From Mycobacterium adipatum (GTDB taxonomy: Bacteria; Actinomycetota; Actinomycetes; Mycobacteriales; Mycobacteriaceae), in NCBI RefSeq assembly GCF_001644575.1, contig NZ_CP015596.1:4588001-4652000 (forward strand): a DNA stretch of 64,000 bases, given 5' to 3'. Below the pieces are notes generated by a model, which saw only the letters and a program-made list of their open reading frames with translations, was not told the origin of the DNA and made no database searches. This document shows positions 20,501-27,082 of the stretch, in pieces (positions within the stretch are counted from its first letter, which is position 1; each line of letters starts with the position of its first letter). A program made the position numbers and the translations under genes.

Positions 20501-21006
20501 AGTTGACAACAATGCCCAACGGGCATGACTGGTTGTACCAACGCACCCTTCCGGCGGGACAGATTGACGCGCGTCGAACCAACGCAACGTCGGGCCACGT
20601 GCTCGACGAAGGCGTAATCGACCGCGAAGGACATTTCGGCGTCGCGTCGACGCAATGCCAGTACTGCGGCGGAATGACCTGCGCCGTCTGCACGTCCAAA
20701 ACCGTGGCCTGCGACTGCTGCGCAATCGACATCTGCAAGCTTTGCATCAGAGAGCCCCACGACAATCTGTGGCTATGCCCGGCGTGCATTGGGACGCGAC
20801 GGCCCAATCGGAGCGAGGCCAGGGAGCATGGACGATTACTGTCCACACGCCGAATGCTCATCGGTAACGATCCGCGACACGCGGTCGTATTCGAACGTTC
20901 GAAACAACATTGGACACGTCGTGATGCTGCCGGAGGAGCAAAGCAACTGATCGCTAATCCATCAGTCACCGAGTACCTGGACGGACGGTTGGCGCAGGCC
21001 GAGTAG
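14566..21006 (+). CDS. Giant SNF2/RapA-like ATPase with three cysteine-cluster modules
   Basis: This 2146-aa protein starts inside the stop of the DinG-RecQ gene (ATGA), so the two are coupled. The N-terminal third is an SNF2-type DNA translocase: ADEVGLGKT near residue 215, DEAH near 306, LTATPVQN, STDAGAEGQNLQ near 565 and EQRIGRVDR near 593. It then carries three zinc-type cysteine clusters at about 1039-1095, 1499-1600 and 2030-2075, each with repeated CxxC pairs of RING or treble-clef style. Each cluster is followed by a beta-rich stretch with a shared LLVG / VLIG / MLIG pattern, which suggests a triplicated module. I know no family with this C-terminus. It could bind DNA ends, RNA or proteins. 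There is no nuclease motif I can name. Confidence 0.85.
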   Translation: MIEKRITQPLLESGQLTLTERECSALTLPEHSSSIDLELEGEPFHAQWSGRSRQLTGDVLTERLQDYGQDGGLLRLRLVDQVYRLQLLPPGTASQLTVAPPPAPITTRAKATKTKRRATVDRQFHADTEYDWGTGGTKTIGFLAAAKELLGDQLKAAGFDPLELVELRLQGEELATLDDFEELLAVDVANVDRMPHQESVARHALSRLRGRAVLADEVGLGKTIEAGLAVKELALRGLAKRVLILCPAPLREQWRDEMNQKFDLAFDIAYRGPEIKQQDKLILSLTLGRSNADQLTKKPWDVVIIDEAHRAAGQGARKTRDLITSLTTACRYAFFLTATPVQNDLLELYRLVELLRPGTFESVNAFKRQFMQSYDPRTPNDPAALRRLISSVMVRTTRAQAGVDRVTRRAVDVPVDLGPRERELYALSTDLLRNVMRDSGDTMRRRSLALRLTASPFSMGTTALRMADRHPDHRVREVLGRVGHLAMDIQGSARENKAIEITRKWLRDHGRVLIFTQHTDTVTGLLRRMATEGIVARSFHGSMSASERAATIAAFRSGDAPVMISTDAGAEGQNLQFCNCVLNYDLPWNPMRIEQRIGRVDRLTQPKDEVHIANLYARGTIDESVYKLLAEKLRMFELLFGQVTTILGELDEAKSATFETRVLEALFADNDKKMEGLLGKLGTELVHAREKASELIAADSGLSNWMAEAFEHRKGLTKAGSNELAPEAIERARMRQRRVQSWVRSVLKALDVQLLHDTGEGDGAFLTAHFDEEFDAELGGRTLMHLAFDRLGLEHHPDAELCAVGSPVFDELLGLLRVRGDMHATVPIIPDDIGGSPLKHAPNVTLTRRRLVPSGSWSGQATYRATIGEAETTEHLITADINGHSQQRLDRRPLQDGETLPSAFDTPSKVIAAFEKAATSQLERLRRDRSKKVESDQAIELDRITNGYRAQIAEATGEDRARLQRALRSEERRLNRQPDVRARAKVLALTLDEDDWLAEETWAGPNGSETTLTYAWEDPEPPLVESDASGNPIDVLALCSDSHTVDESEALHCGSCDHVRCKACGVDAEFADCPLCGTDSCGVCRTATGGLCRPCASPTRAPDLDEEFAIGWRLNGGATLLVGPRVAELVRPSGWSHVLVPDGDVEDRNRQRMRSYAKQHGLPLDSGVAFRNLTDRADSDNVNRVRLKTSSAVAVEHSISAGGGTGINASAIDDIADGPAVEALSERTFHVESLLQSLRSQVPPPLPPAVVVTYRSTFDDMYLDSDGLAREHSVTDDDGSLKVVQTESVPFSWYQPLTHSSDLAAADLGGLRVSLQRRNECVLVQCRDAIDASVQQWAALPHGHNLNAELGWFRYLESLGMPGGRLGKFTEEVLTLVTPFPVPSECELIDRTIKPVTVLAESAPGDELVSANDSMLELVGHTPDATAGRSIAALPAAMNHDLLQRVARSYTAALRNGLEITEVWQGHGRATHRYSVFNGHALAPVLNDGQDRESNFGVCRDGHFYAAGTAALCGSCDSWACRACDEITGLASLTCSGCSVSVCQRCAATEHAVPIASCVVCRDHACSDCGRDPSVIGCEMCGRDVCRSCRSDKTCKACAHLAPAAEEQLAELPVELIAAGATVLIGSDPDATVVVLNRGGAYEQAIIRNGLVTRWTAFGRSTINHEYELRLAASRQAGTQVVPVRAAKTLAATLSDPHIVVAADSSYFPAWSMPEKALHGRSTTSFGRPESDLMQSVVKEFPTPAVLPHPDFTTPPAMKSVFSAMDRPSPIHLEVGWERSGFEFAVTSKGILCRHFDGTEEQSAFTAWTWADAPTMRWVSEAWEPAPSIRAHALSSEVEAALVSIASLWALGVRTPQGTRWYRVRASDSAVAATALSRWMGLDDADEVGVFTDPKAVRLSQARNAARVDVTTRPAGSLKAGVKTASSNAAKALSAWAPPAGTKQPELQQLPQPLKLGLEQLIGPVLNWMQLDVGAHVEQLTTMPNGHDWLYQRTLPAGQIDARRTNATSGHVLDEGVIDREGHFGVASTQCQYCGGMTCAVCTSKTVACDCCAIDICKLCIREPHDNLWLCPACIGTRRPNRSEAREHGRLLSTRRMLIGNDPRHAVVFERSKQHWTRRDAAGGAKQLIANPSVTEYLDGRLAQAE

Positions 21007-21071
21007 CAATCGTTGGCGGGGCGCACCTTTTCCACGAGGCATCTCGCCGTAAACAAATTTTTCGCAAGGCA

Positions 21072-21884
21072 GTGACCACATCTACCGAACAACAAGATTC
21101 AGGGGCGAATGCAGTGCGATTCCTGACATGGAACATTCAAAGCGGTGGCGGCAACCGCATCGAGATGATCGTCGACGAAATTGCTAAACTTGAGCCAGAC
21201 GTAGTTGGGCTTACCGAAGTGAGGCACGGCAACCTAGGCTCGCTGCGTGGCGCACTACACCAGCGCGGCTACGAGTTCATCGAAACAACGTGCTCCACCG
21301 GCAGCACCAACAGTGTCCTCATCGCGTCAAAGCTTCCCCTCAAGTCTATTGACGAACCAGTCGCCCATGACCCCGAGCGCTGGCTACCTCTGCAAGTCGC
21401 CGAGAGCGATCTTCACATCCTGTGTGTTCACATTCCTGGCGGCACCGACAACAAGTTCGGTGCCGACGGCTTGGGTATGTCGGGAAAGAAGCGGAAAGAA
21501 CTCCTGTGGGACGAGGTCATTGCATATGCTCGACGGCACCGTGATCAGCGCGTCGTCTTGCTAGGCGACTTCAACACCGGTCTGCCGGAAGATGCGCAAG
21601 GAACGCCCTTCGTCCTGTCTGACTACATTCGTGTGTTGCGTCTTGAAAAGTACGTTGACACTTGGCGGAACCGCAATCCGAAAGCGCGCGAATACACGTG
21701 GTACACGAAGCGGAAGAACAAAGAGACACAGACCTCGGACGACTACAACGGTTTCCGGCTCGACTACATCTTCGTTTCACCGACCCTTCGTGACCGAGTT
21801 GTCGACGCCAGACATGTTCACGATGTGCGGATCAACAAGGTATCGGACCACGCGATTGTCCTGGTGACGAGTCCCCGTTACTGA
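21072..21884 (+). CDS. Endonuclease/exonuclease/phosphatase (EEP) family protein
   Basis: This 270-aa protein has the DNase I/ExoIII fold motifs in order: TWNIQSGGG (metal-binding Asn), GLTEVR (metal-binding Glu), a central H/R region, GDFNTG, and a final SDHAI (catalytic Asp-His). It has no signal peptide, so it should act in the cytoplasm on nucleic acid or a phosphoester. The GTG start at 21072 lies 65 bp behind the giant ATPase gene, same strand, so it probably ends that operon. Its TGA stop is formed by the first three bases of the IS3 terminal repeat. The insertion therefore sets its C-terminus, although the catalytic core is complete. Confidence 0.8.
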   Translation: MTTSTEQQDSGANAVRFLTWNIQSGGGNRIEMIVDEIAKLEPDVVGLTEVRHGNLGSLRGALHQRGYEFIETTCSTGSTNSVLIASKLPLKSIDEPVAHDPERWLPLQVAESDLHILCVHIPGGTDNKFGADGLGMSGKKRKELLWDEVIAYARRHRDQRVVLLGDFNTGLPEDAQGTPFVLSDYIRVLRLEKYVDTWRNRNPKAREYTWYTKRKNKETQTSDDYNGFRLDYIFVSPTLRDRVVDARHVHDVRINKVSDHAIVLVTSPRY

Positions 21885-21904
21885 GTCCACCCGGTTTTGG
21901 AGTC
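21882..21904 (+). repeat. IS3 terminal inverted repeat (orfB-distal end)
   Basis: The 23-bp repeat starts TGAGTCC and ends TTTTGGAGTC. It matches the other end at 19 of 23 positions. Confidence 0.85.
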
Positions 21905-21923
21905 GGGTTGGTGTAATCCGTTC

Positions 21924-22763
21924 TCAGTTGATGCTGCAGGCCACCGGGGTATGGGTGCACCTGCACGCCGCAGCGTACTCGGCCGGTGTGCGGTAGCCCA
22001 GGGCCGAGTGGCGGTGTCGATGGTTGTGTTCGTGCTTGAAGTCGCCGATGACCACGCGGGCCTCGAACAGCGTGTTCCAGTAGTTGCGGTTGAGGCATTC
22101 CTTCCGGAGTCGGTTGTTGAACGATTCGATGTAGCCGTTGTCCCACGGGCAACCCGGCGGGATGTACACCATTCCGGTCTTGTTTTCGCAGAACCGTTGC
22201 AGCGCTTGAGAAACCATCTCCGGTCCATTGTCCATCCGAAGCACCTTCGGTGGGCCGCCACGAGCGGCGAACACCTTCGTGAGTTCCTCGACCAGCCGCT
22301 CGCCAGTGATCGAGCGCTCCACCACATTCAGTAGCGATTCGCGGGTGTGCTCGTCGATCATCGACGCGATCTTGATGGCCTTACCGTCGATGGTGGAGTC
22401 GAACTGGAAGTCGATCGCCCACACCACCTTCGGCGCATCGGCGAGGATCGGCGGCACTGAGGACACCCCGGCCCGCTTGCGGGGCGAGACGACCTTGACC
22501 TGTAGGCCTTCTTCGCGCCAGAGCCGGTGGATCTTCTTCTTATTGACCTCACGGCGCTCGTCGTAGCGCAACGCCGCCCAAGCACGCCGAAACCCGTGGC
22601 ACGGGTGTTTGGTGGCGTAGCCGCGCAGCCAAGCCCTCATGTCGGCATCCGGATCGGTCGGAGTCTGCGCCAACGGCAGGCGACGGTAGGTAGAGCGGGC
22701 CAGCCCAACAGCTTTGCACGCCAACCGTTCCGACATGCCCAAGGTCTCCTTGAGCATGTCCAC
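21924..22763 (-). CDS. IS3 transposase OrfB (DDE integrase domain)
   Basis: This is the catalytic half of the transposase, 279 aa in this frame. It has an HTH_21-type N-terminus and an rve core with the DDE triad: Asp in VVWAIDFQFD, Asp in RMDNGPEM, Glu in GYIESFNN, followed by the LGYRTPAEY end. In vivo it is probably made as an OrfAB fusion by a -1 shift at the GGGAAAA run (22793-22799), where the orfB frame opens into ILSPAAKRRAVDML, rather than from the internal ATG. The frame is intact. Confidence 0.9.
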   Translation of the reverse strand: MDMLKETLGMSERLACKAVGLARSTYRRLPLAQTPTDPDADMRAWLRGYATKHPCHGFRRAWAALRYDERREVNKKKIHRLWREEGLQVKVVSPRKRAGVSSVPPILADAPKVVWAIDFQFDSTIDGKAIKIASMIDEHTRESLLNVVERSITGERLVEELTKVFAARGGPPKVLRMDNGPEMVSQALQRFCENKTGMVYIPPGCPWDNGYIESFNNRLRKECLNRNYWNTLFEARVVIGDFKHEHNHRHRHSALGYRTPAEYAAACRCTHTPVACSIN

Positions 22764-22786
22764 GGCGCGGCGCTTGGCAGCTGGGC

Positions 22787-23068
22787 TCAGAATTTTCCCT
22801 TAGCGACCTCCCGCAGGGCGTCCTTCTCAAGTTCGGCGTCGGCCAGCAGCCGCTTGAGGCGGGCGTTCTGATCGCGCAGCTCCTTGAGTTCCTTGGCGGC
22901 GTCGGTGTCCATGCCGCCGTACGTGCGCCGCCAGTTGTACAGCGTCGCCGGCGAGACCTGCAGCTCGGCGGCGATCTCCTCACCGGTCTTACCTTCGGCA
23001 GCCAACTCATCTGCCCGGCGCAGCTTGCGCACGATGTCCTCCGCGGAATTCCGCTTCCGACCAGCCAT
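22787..23068 (-). CDS. IS3 transposase OrfA (helix-turn-helix)
   Basis: This 93-aa protein begins MAGRKRNSAEDIV and contains the IS3 HTH (EEIAAELQVSPATLYNWRR), which binds the terminal repeats, then a leucine-zipper-like helix (ARLKRLLADAELEKDAL). An earlier in-frame ATG at 23104 would add twelve arginine-rich residues. I prefer 23068, which has AAGGGA upstream. It ends at the shift site that leads into OrfB. Confidence 0.88.
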   Translation of the reverse strand: MAGRKRNSAEDIVRKLRRADELAAEGKTGEEIAAELQVSPATLYNWRRTYGGMDTDAAKELKELRDQNARLKRLLADAELEKDALREVAKGKF

Positions 23069-23106
23069 GTGTTCATCGTCCCTTCTGGCCCGACATCGGG
23101 CCACAG

Positions 23107-23129
23107 GACTCTAAAACTGGTCGGACTCA
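23107..23129 (-). repeat. IS3 terminal inverted repeat (orfA-proximal end)
   Basis: Read on the reverse strand this begins TGAGTCCGACCAG and pairs with the repeat at 21882-21904. Confidence 0.85.
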
Positions 23130-23170
23130 TTCAGCGGGAACACGCCACTTGCAGACGTGGATGTGACGAC

Positions 23171-23779
23171 GTGACTCAGACGTCCCCCGGCGATTTGCCA
23201 CGGAAGAGAATCCCTGTCCTTCGCGTTCGCGACACTCCCCAGCGACGGGCCGTCATAGCTCGCTATGACGAGTTCGAGAGGCGTACCAGTCCTTCTGTCC
23301 CACGCTTCTTGAGCATCACTGAGTTCGCGCATTATTTCGGACTCCCGGGGTCGACCTCGTTGAAGGCACAAGTGCTGCCCGAACCAGACGCGATAATCGG
23401 AAGCATCAAGGGCTGGTCACGGTCAACGGTCGATACGTGGGCCGCCAAGCCGCGAAGCGCTCCAAACGAATGTACCGCCGTCGGAGCCCGGTACCTAAGT
23501 CGGACGGAGGTCGCGAAAGTCCTCGGATTCGTGTCTGTCGATTCGATGTCGAAGTTCCCGCTTCCGGAGCCCGACGCCATCATCGGAGAAATCAAGGGCT
23601 GGAGACTGTCTAAGATCGAAGAGTTGAGTGCCGCAAGACGGCCCGGTCGCGGTCGCCCCGCAATTCAGCGCGTCGCGACGAGACGAGCTCCTGAGCGCCA
23701 GCGCGCCCTAGCTAACGGCAATCCCCACGAAAGCCCCGATTCGGTGTCGGATCGACCGGCTTGGACTTACTTGGAGTAG
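23171..23779 (+). CDS. Tandem excisionase-like DNA-binding protein
   Basis: This 202-aa protein (GTG start) is made of two copies of one helix-turn-helix-like unit. Each copy has an [FY]LS-x-TE helix, then LPEPDAIIG, then IKGW and a closing helix. The pattern resembles AlpA/excisionase or MerR-type winged domains that bind repeated DNA sites. A basic tail (RRPGRGRP) follows. Frames extending upstream run into the IS3 element, so the insertion may have removed the original promoter or N-terminus. It lies just outside the element, next to the defence genes, and could be a regulator or a phage/plasmid remnant. The function is inferred from fold pattern only. Confidence 0.6.
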   Translation: MTQTSPGDLPRKRIPVLRVRDTPQRRAVIARYDEFERRTSPSVPRFLSITEFAHYFGLPGSTSLKAQVLPEPDAIIGSIKGWSRSTVDTWAAKPRSAPNECTAVGARYLSRTEVAKVLGFVSVDSMSKFPLPEPDAIIGEIKGWRLSKIEELSAARRPGRGRPAIQRVATRRAPERQRALANGNPHESPDSVSDRPAWTYLE

Positions 23780-23813
23780 CAGCAGAGGCCATCGGGCAGC
23801 GGCTCGAAGCGCA

Positions 23814-25466
23814 CTAGTCGACAATTCCCAACCGCCGCGCCAAATCCGCCCCACCCACCGCCGCGATGAACTCCGGGTCCCCACAAACCACCAACTGATC
23901 CCGCGCCCGTGACAACCCGACGTACAGCCGCTCCCGGGACCGCTCGAACGCGGACTGCTCATTGACCACCAACACCACCGCACGTCGCTCGAGACCCTTG
24001 AATCCGAGCACATGGCCGTAGAACACCTGCTCGGCGTCCCAGAAGCTGTCCCAGTATGCGGCGCTGCCTGCGGCCTGGCGCTCACGCTGCTCCGGATGCC
24101 TTGTCCCGGTCGTCAACAGCGCCACATCCTCGGGCCGCCAGCCCTCCTCCAGCAAGATCTCCACTTCGTCGTCACCGACATTCATCGCGTCTTCGGCCGA
24201 GCAGGCGACGAGCTTCACCGCGGGACCGTCCCCACCGAGGAACCGCATCGGGTGATCGACCAATGGTTGAAACGCCGTCGCGATCTGCCGGGTGTTGCGC
24301 AGGTTGTGGTCGAGTACCAACGGGACCAGCGGCACCGGCGGTGAGCCGTGCCGGTTGAACACCCGCTGCCCCTCGTCGGTGAACAGGTACAGCCCACCGC
24401 TCTCGTCGTCCTTCAACGCCCCGAGCAGCGGATCCCACCACGCGTCGGCGAAGTCCTGCGCCTCGTCGACCACGATCGCGTCGAACCGTTGACCGGGCTC
24501 CAAACCTGCTGCCAGCTCGGCCATCTGGGCGGGCAGATCGTGCTCCCAGAACTGCACGGTGTCCTCGGTGCGCAGCGATTCGTCCGGGCCCTCGGGCGCA
24601 CCCCACATCTTCCCGAGATCGTGGAACTCCCCGACATAGGCGGGCTGCTGGCGCCGCGGCCACCCACCGGTGATGCGCTCCAGGTACGAGGCCAGGCCAT
24701 GCGAGTAGCAGACCAGCGCCACCCGCTGCCCGGCCCGCGCCAACCGGCGAGCCTGCTCCATCGCCAAGAAGGTCTTGCCGCTGCCGGCGCCGCCGCGGAT
24801 CTCTACCCGATTCAGCAGCCGGATGGCATCGAGGATCACCGATTGGTGCTCGGTGAGCACGTCGGCGGCGTCCTCGTTCTCCAACGCACGGGCCACCACA
24901 TCGCGCTGCGGCAGACCGCGTCCGCTCAGCGACACCATCAGCTGATCGACCCCATCGGCACTCAGCACCGGACGGTCAAGCTCCTGGCTGTGCAGGTTAT
25001 TACGCATCCGCCCCACGAGATCACCAAGATCATTGCGGTCGAATGCTTTCCAGCGCGGACAGTCGGCCAGGCCGAAGTCCTCGGGCAGCTCGGTGTTGGG
25101 CAGCACGATGACGTGGTCCCAGCGCAACCGCCCCTGCGTCCACCGGGGGTCGTGCTCAACGAAGCTGCGCAGCGCATAGCAGGCCTCGCGGGCCTGCCGG
25201 ACCGGTTCGATCTCGCATTCCCGTCCCCGCCGGATCTGGCGCCAGCTCTGACCGTCGTGCCAGACGTCCCCGCCTTTGACCTCGACGCAGACGATGCCCG
25301 CACCCTCGATCGCGACCAGGAAATCCACCTCGTGGTCCTTGAGGTGGTCAGTGACCCGCTTACCGGCGATCACGACACCGTCATCACCGAGCTGCTCGAC
25401 GAGCAGATGGTGAACCCGGCGTTCGGCGGCGTTGGCCAGCCGCGGTCCTGCCACATCGGTGCTCAT
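23814..25466 (-). CDS. NERD nuclease-like / UvrD-type helicase fusion
   Basis: This 550-aa protein has a NERD-domain N-terminus (about residues 10-120, with DHEVDFLV and VCVEVKGGD, the E-x-K pattern of PD-(D/E)XK-like nucleases). A superfamily-1 helicase follows: GGAGSGKT near 227, VVDEAQDF near 333, NLRNTRQI, and the C-terminal VGLSRARDQL. Such fusions are common in defence islands and resemble nuclease-helicase effectors such as the Nhi type. It starts 94 bp from the oppositely directed macro/SIR2 gene, so the pair probably shares a control region. Confidence 0.85.
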   Translation of the reverse strand: MSTDVAGPRLANAAERRVHHLLVEQLGDDGVVIAGKRVTDHLKDHEVDFLVAIEGAGIVCVEVKGGDVWHDGQSWRQIRRGRECEIEPVRQAREACYALRSFVEHDPRWTQGRLRWDHVIVLPNTELPEDFGLADCPRWKAFDRNDLGDLVGRMRNNLHSQELDRPVLSADGVDQLMVSLSGRGLPQRDVVARALENEDAADVLTEHQSVILDAIRLLNRVEIRGGAGSGKTFLAMEQARRLARAGQRVALVCYSHGLASYLERITGGWPRRQQPAYVGEFHDLGKMWGAPEGPDESLRTEDTVQFWEHDLPAQMAELAAGLEPGQRFDAIVVDEAQDFADAWWDPLLGALKDDESGGLYLFTDEGQRVFNRHGSPPVPLVPLVLDHNLRNTRQIATAFQPLVDHPMRFLGGDGPAVKLVACSAEDAMNVGDDEVEILLEEGWRPEDVALLTTGTRHPEQRERQAAGSAAYWDSFWDAEQVFYGHVLGFKGLERRAVVLVVNEQSAFERSRERLYVGLSRARDQLVVCGDPEFIAAVGGADLARRLGIVD

Positions 25467-25560
25467 GCCGCCTCCCCCGCTTCTGTTCGGATGGTAACGA
25501 GCAGTGCAGACAAGTCACGAGTCCTCGAAGTCCGTGTCGCGCGCCGTGTTGAATAGCGCC

Positions 25561-27078
25561 ATGGCGGGACATTTGTTTGTACTTCGCGGGGACCTCGTGC
25601 GGCTCAAGTGCAGCGCAATCCTCATCCCCTGCGATACCAATTGGGAATTGACGAACCATTGGAAGGCTCTGCTCCAGATCGACAAGTTCGACGAGTCGCC
25701 CTGGGGCCTTCGGCTTCGTGCTCGCCCGGCAGACGCACGGTTCGTCGACCTGGCAGATCATGCCGGGCGACGAATCCGCATGGTCCCGACCGCCAACGAC
25801 GCGGTTCTCGATCCGCATTGGGTGGCAGAGGGAGTCGCCGCGGCGATCAGAGACTTCGCGATCGGGCTTGAGACCGTGTCGGGCAGGATCAAGCCTCTGG
25901 TGGCGCTACCGTTGGTGGGCACCGGCGCGGGTGGATTCGAGCACCGGCGCGGCGCGCTGATCGCAGCACTGCTACCCGCACTGCAGCGTGTGGCTCGCGA
26001 CACCGACATCGACGTGGCACTGGTGCTCTACCACGAACGCGACCACACCGCCGTCCAAGCTCTCCGGTCAGAGAACGACTGGAGCGAGTTCGCGAAAGAG
26101 CAGCTGAACGTCGCGGACACACTCGGCCGGCGGGCGGCGAAACAAGAGCTCGCGCTGTTCCTCGGTTCCGGCATCAGCGTCCCGCTCGGACTTCCCGACT
26201 GGAAAGGACTGCTGACCGAACTGAACGGCGCCGAACTGGAGAATTACTCGGCTGCCGACGCACCGAAGATCGCACAACAACTCGCCGACAAACTCGGGGC
26301 CGCCCATCTGCACCGCGTCGTCGCCGACCGCACAGCGATCTCCGACGTATCCCCCGCCCACCTCCTCCTCGCCGGCCTCGGTGTCCGCCAGAACGTCACC
26401 ACCAACTACGACCTGGCCTACGAATCGGCCCTGTCCGGCACGCTGGGCACCGACGGATTTCAGACTCTGGCCCGCCAACTCGCTGACCAGTCCAAAACAT
26501 GGCTGTTGAAGATGCACGGCGATGCCCGTCGGCCCGACAGCATCGTCCTGACCACCGACGACTACACACACCTCGAGTCCGAGCTGCGGGCGGTGCTCGC
26601 CGTGGTCGAAACCTTACTTCTGACAAGCCATCTGCTGTTTGTCGGCTACAGCATGGAGGACGACGACTTCAGCGCGGCCGCCGACCGCGTGCGCAGGATC
26701 CGCGCACTTGCCGAGGCACCGTCCGGCGACGACTTCGCGACCGTGCTGGCGTTGCACCCGGGGTCGGTGAAACCCCAGCCGGGCCTGAAGACGATTTCGA
26801 TGTTGGACTCAGCCGACACCCTGGCTGCGGCACGCAAACTGGAGATCTTCCTGGATCGCATTTCGTGGGCCGCCGCGCGCGCAGACCAACGCTCTCACGC
26901 ACACCTGCTCGATCCGCACTACGACGACCTCTTCGCCGACGACCCAGCAGACACCCGACTGCGCGAACTACTGGCCACCCTCGTCAGCCTCGGCCCCGAC
27001 GATCCCGCACGCAACAGCAGCGCATGGGAACGGGTGGAGTCGTTACTGAAGGATCTCGGCGCCGACCCGCGCCCCTGA
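25561..27078 (+). CDS. Macro-like / SIR2 NADase-type defence protein
   Basis: This 505-aa protein has an N-terminal macro-like fold (about residues 1-175, with the VGTGAGGF loop near 118) that may bind ADP-ribose or a related nucleotide. A SIR2 domain follows: FLGSGIS near 201, TTNYD near 281, KMHGD near 317, and FVGYSMEDDDF near 360. SIR2 proteins of this layout deplete NAD+ on phage infection in several known systems. I chose ATG 25561 over a GTG at 25504 that adds a serine-rich leader. It is divergent from the NERD helicase and converges on the next gene with only 4 bp between. The macro assignment is pattern-based. Confidence 0.8.
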   Translation: MAGHLFVLRGDLVRLKCSAILIPCDTNWELTNHWKALLQIDKFDESPWGLRLRARPADARFVDLADHAGRRIRMVPTANDAVLDPHWVAEGVAAAIRDFAIGLETVSGRIKPLVALPLVGTGAGGFEHRRGALIAALLPALQRVARDTDIDVALVLYHERDHTAVQALRSENDWSEFAKEQLNVADTLGRRAAKQELALFLGSGISVPLGLPDWKGLLTELNGAELENYSAADAPKIAQQLADKLGAAHLHRVVADRTAISDVSPAHLLLAGLGVRQNVTTNYDLAYESALSGTLGTDGFQTLARQLADQSKTWLLKMHGDARRPDSIVLTTDDYTHLESELRAVLAVVETLLLTSHLLFVGYSMEDDDFSAAADRVRRIRALAEAPSGDDFATVLALHPGSVKPQPGLKTISMLDSADTLAAARKLEIFLDRISWAAARADQRSHAHLLDPHYDDLFADDPADTRLRELLATLVSLGPDDPARNSSAWERVESLLKDLGADPRP

Positions 27079-27082
27079 TGCG

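Larger units (their letters stand above)
21882..23129 (-). mobile_element. IS3-family insertion sequence (IS407-like), 1248 bp
   Basis: The element is bounded by TG...CA ends with 23-bp imperfect inverted repeats (19 of 23 matching) and carries orfA and orfB in the classic overlapping IS3 layout on the reverse strand. Neighbouring bases do not form a matching target duplication: TTAC on the left, TTCA on the right. This is unusual for a fresh insertion and suggests later recombination or deletion. The left end supplies the stop codon of the EEP gene. Confidence 0.9.

Noticed and set aside
20888..20905. TTCGAACGTTCGAA as a second SOS box
   Set aside because: Lacks the 4-base spacer of the TCGAAC-N4-GTTCGA box and lies inside a coding region.
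22549..23130. Reverse frame of 193 codons across the IS
   Set aside because: Another frame of orfA/orfB; the two IS frames with a -1 slip site explain the element.
24348..25556. Forward frame of 402 codons
   Set aside because: Antisense of the NERD-helicase gene, which has clear motifs.
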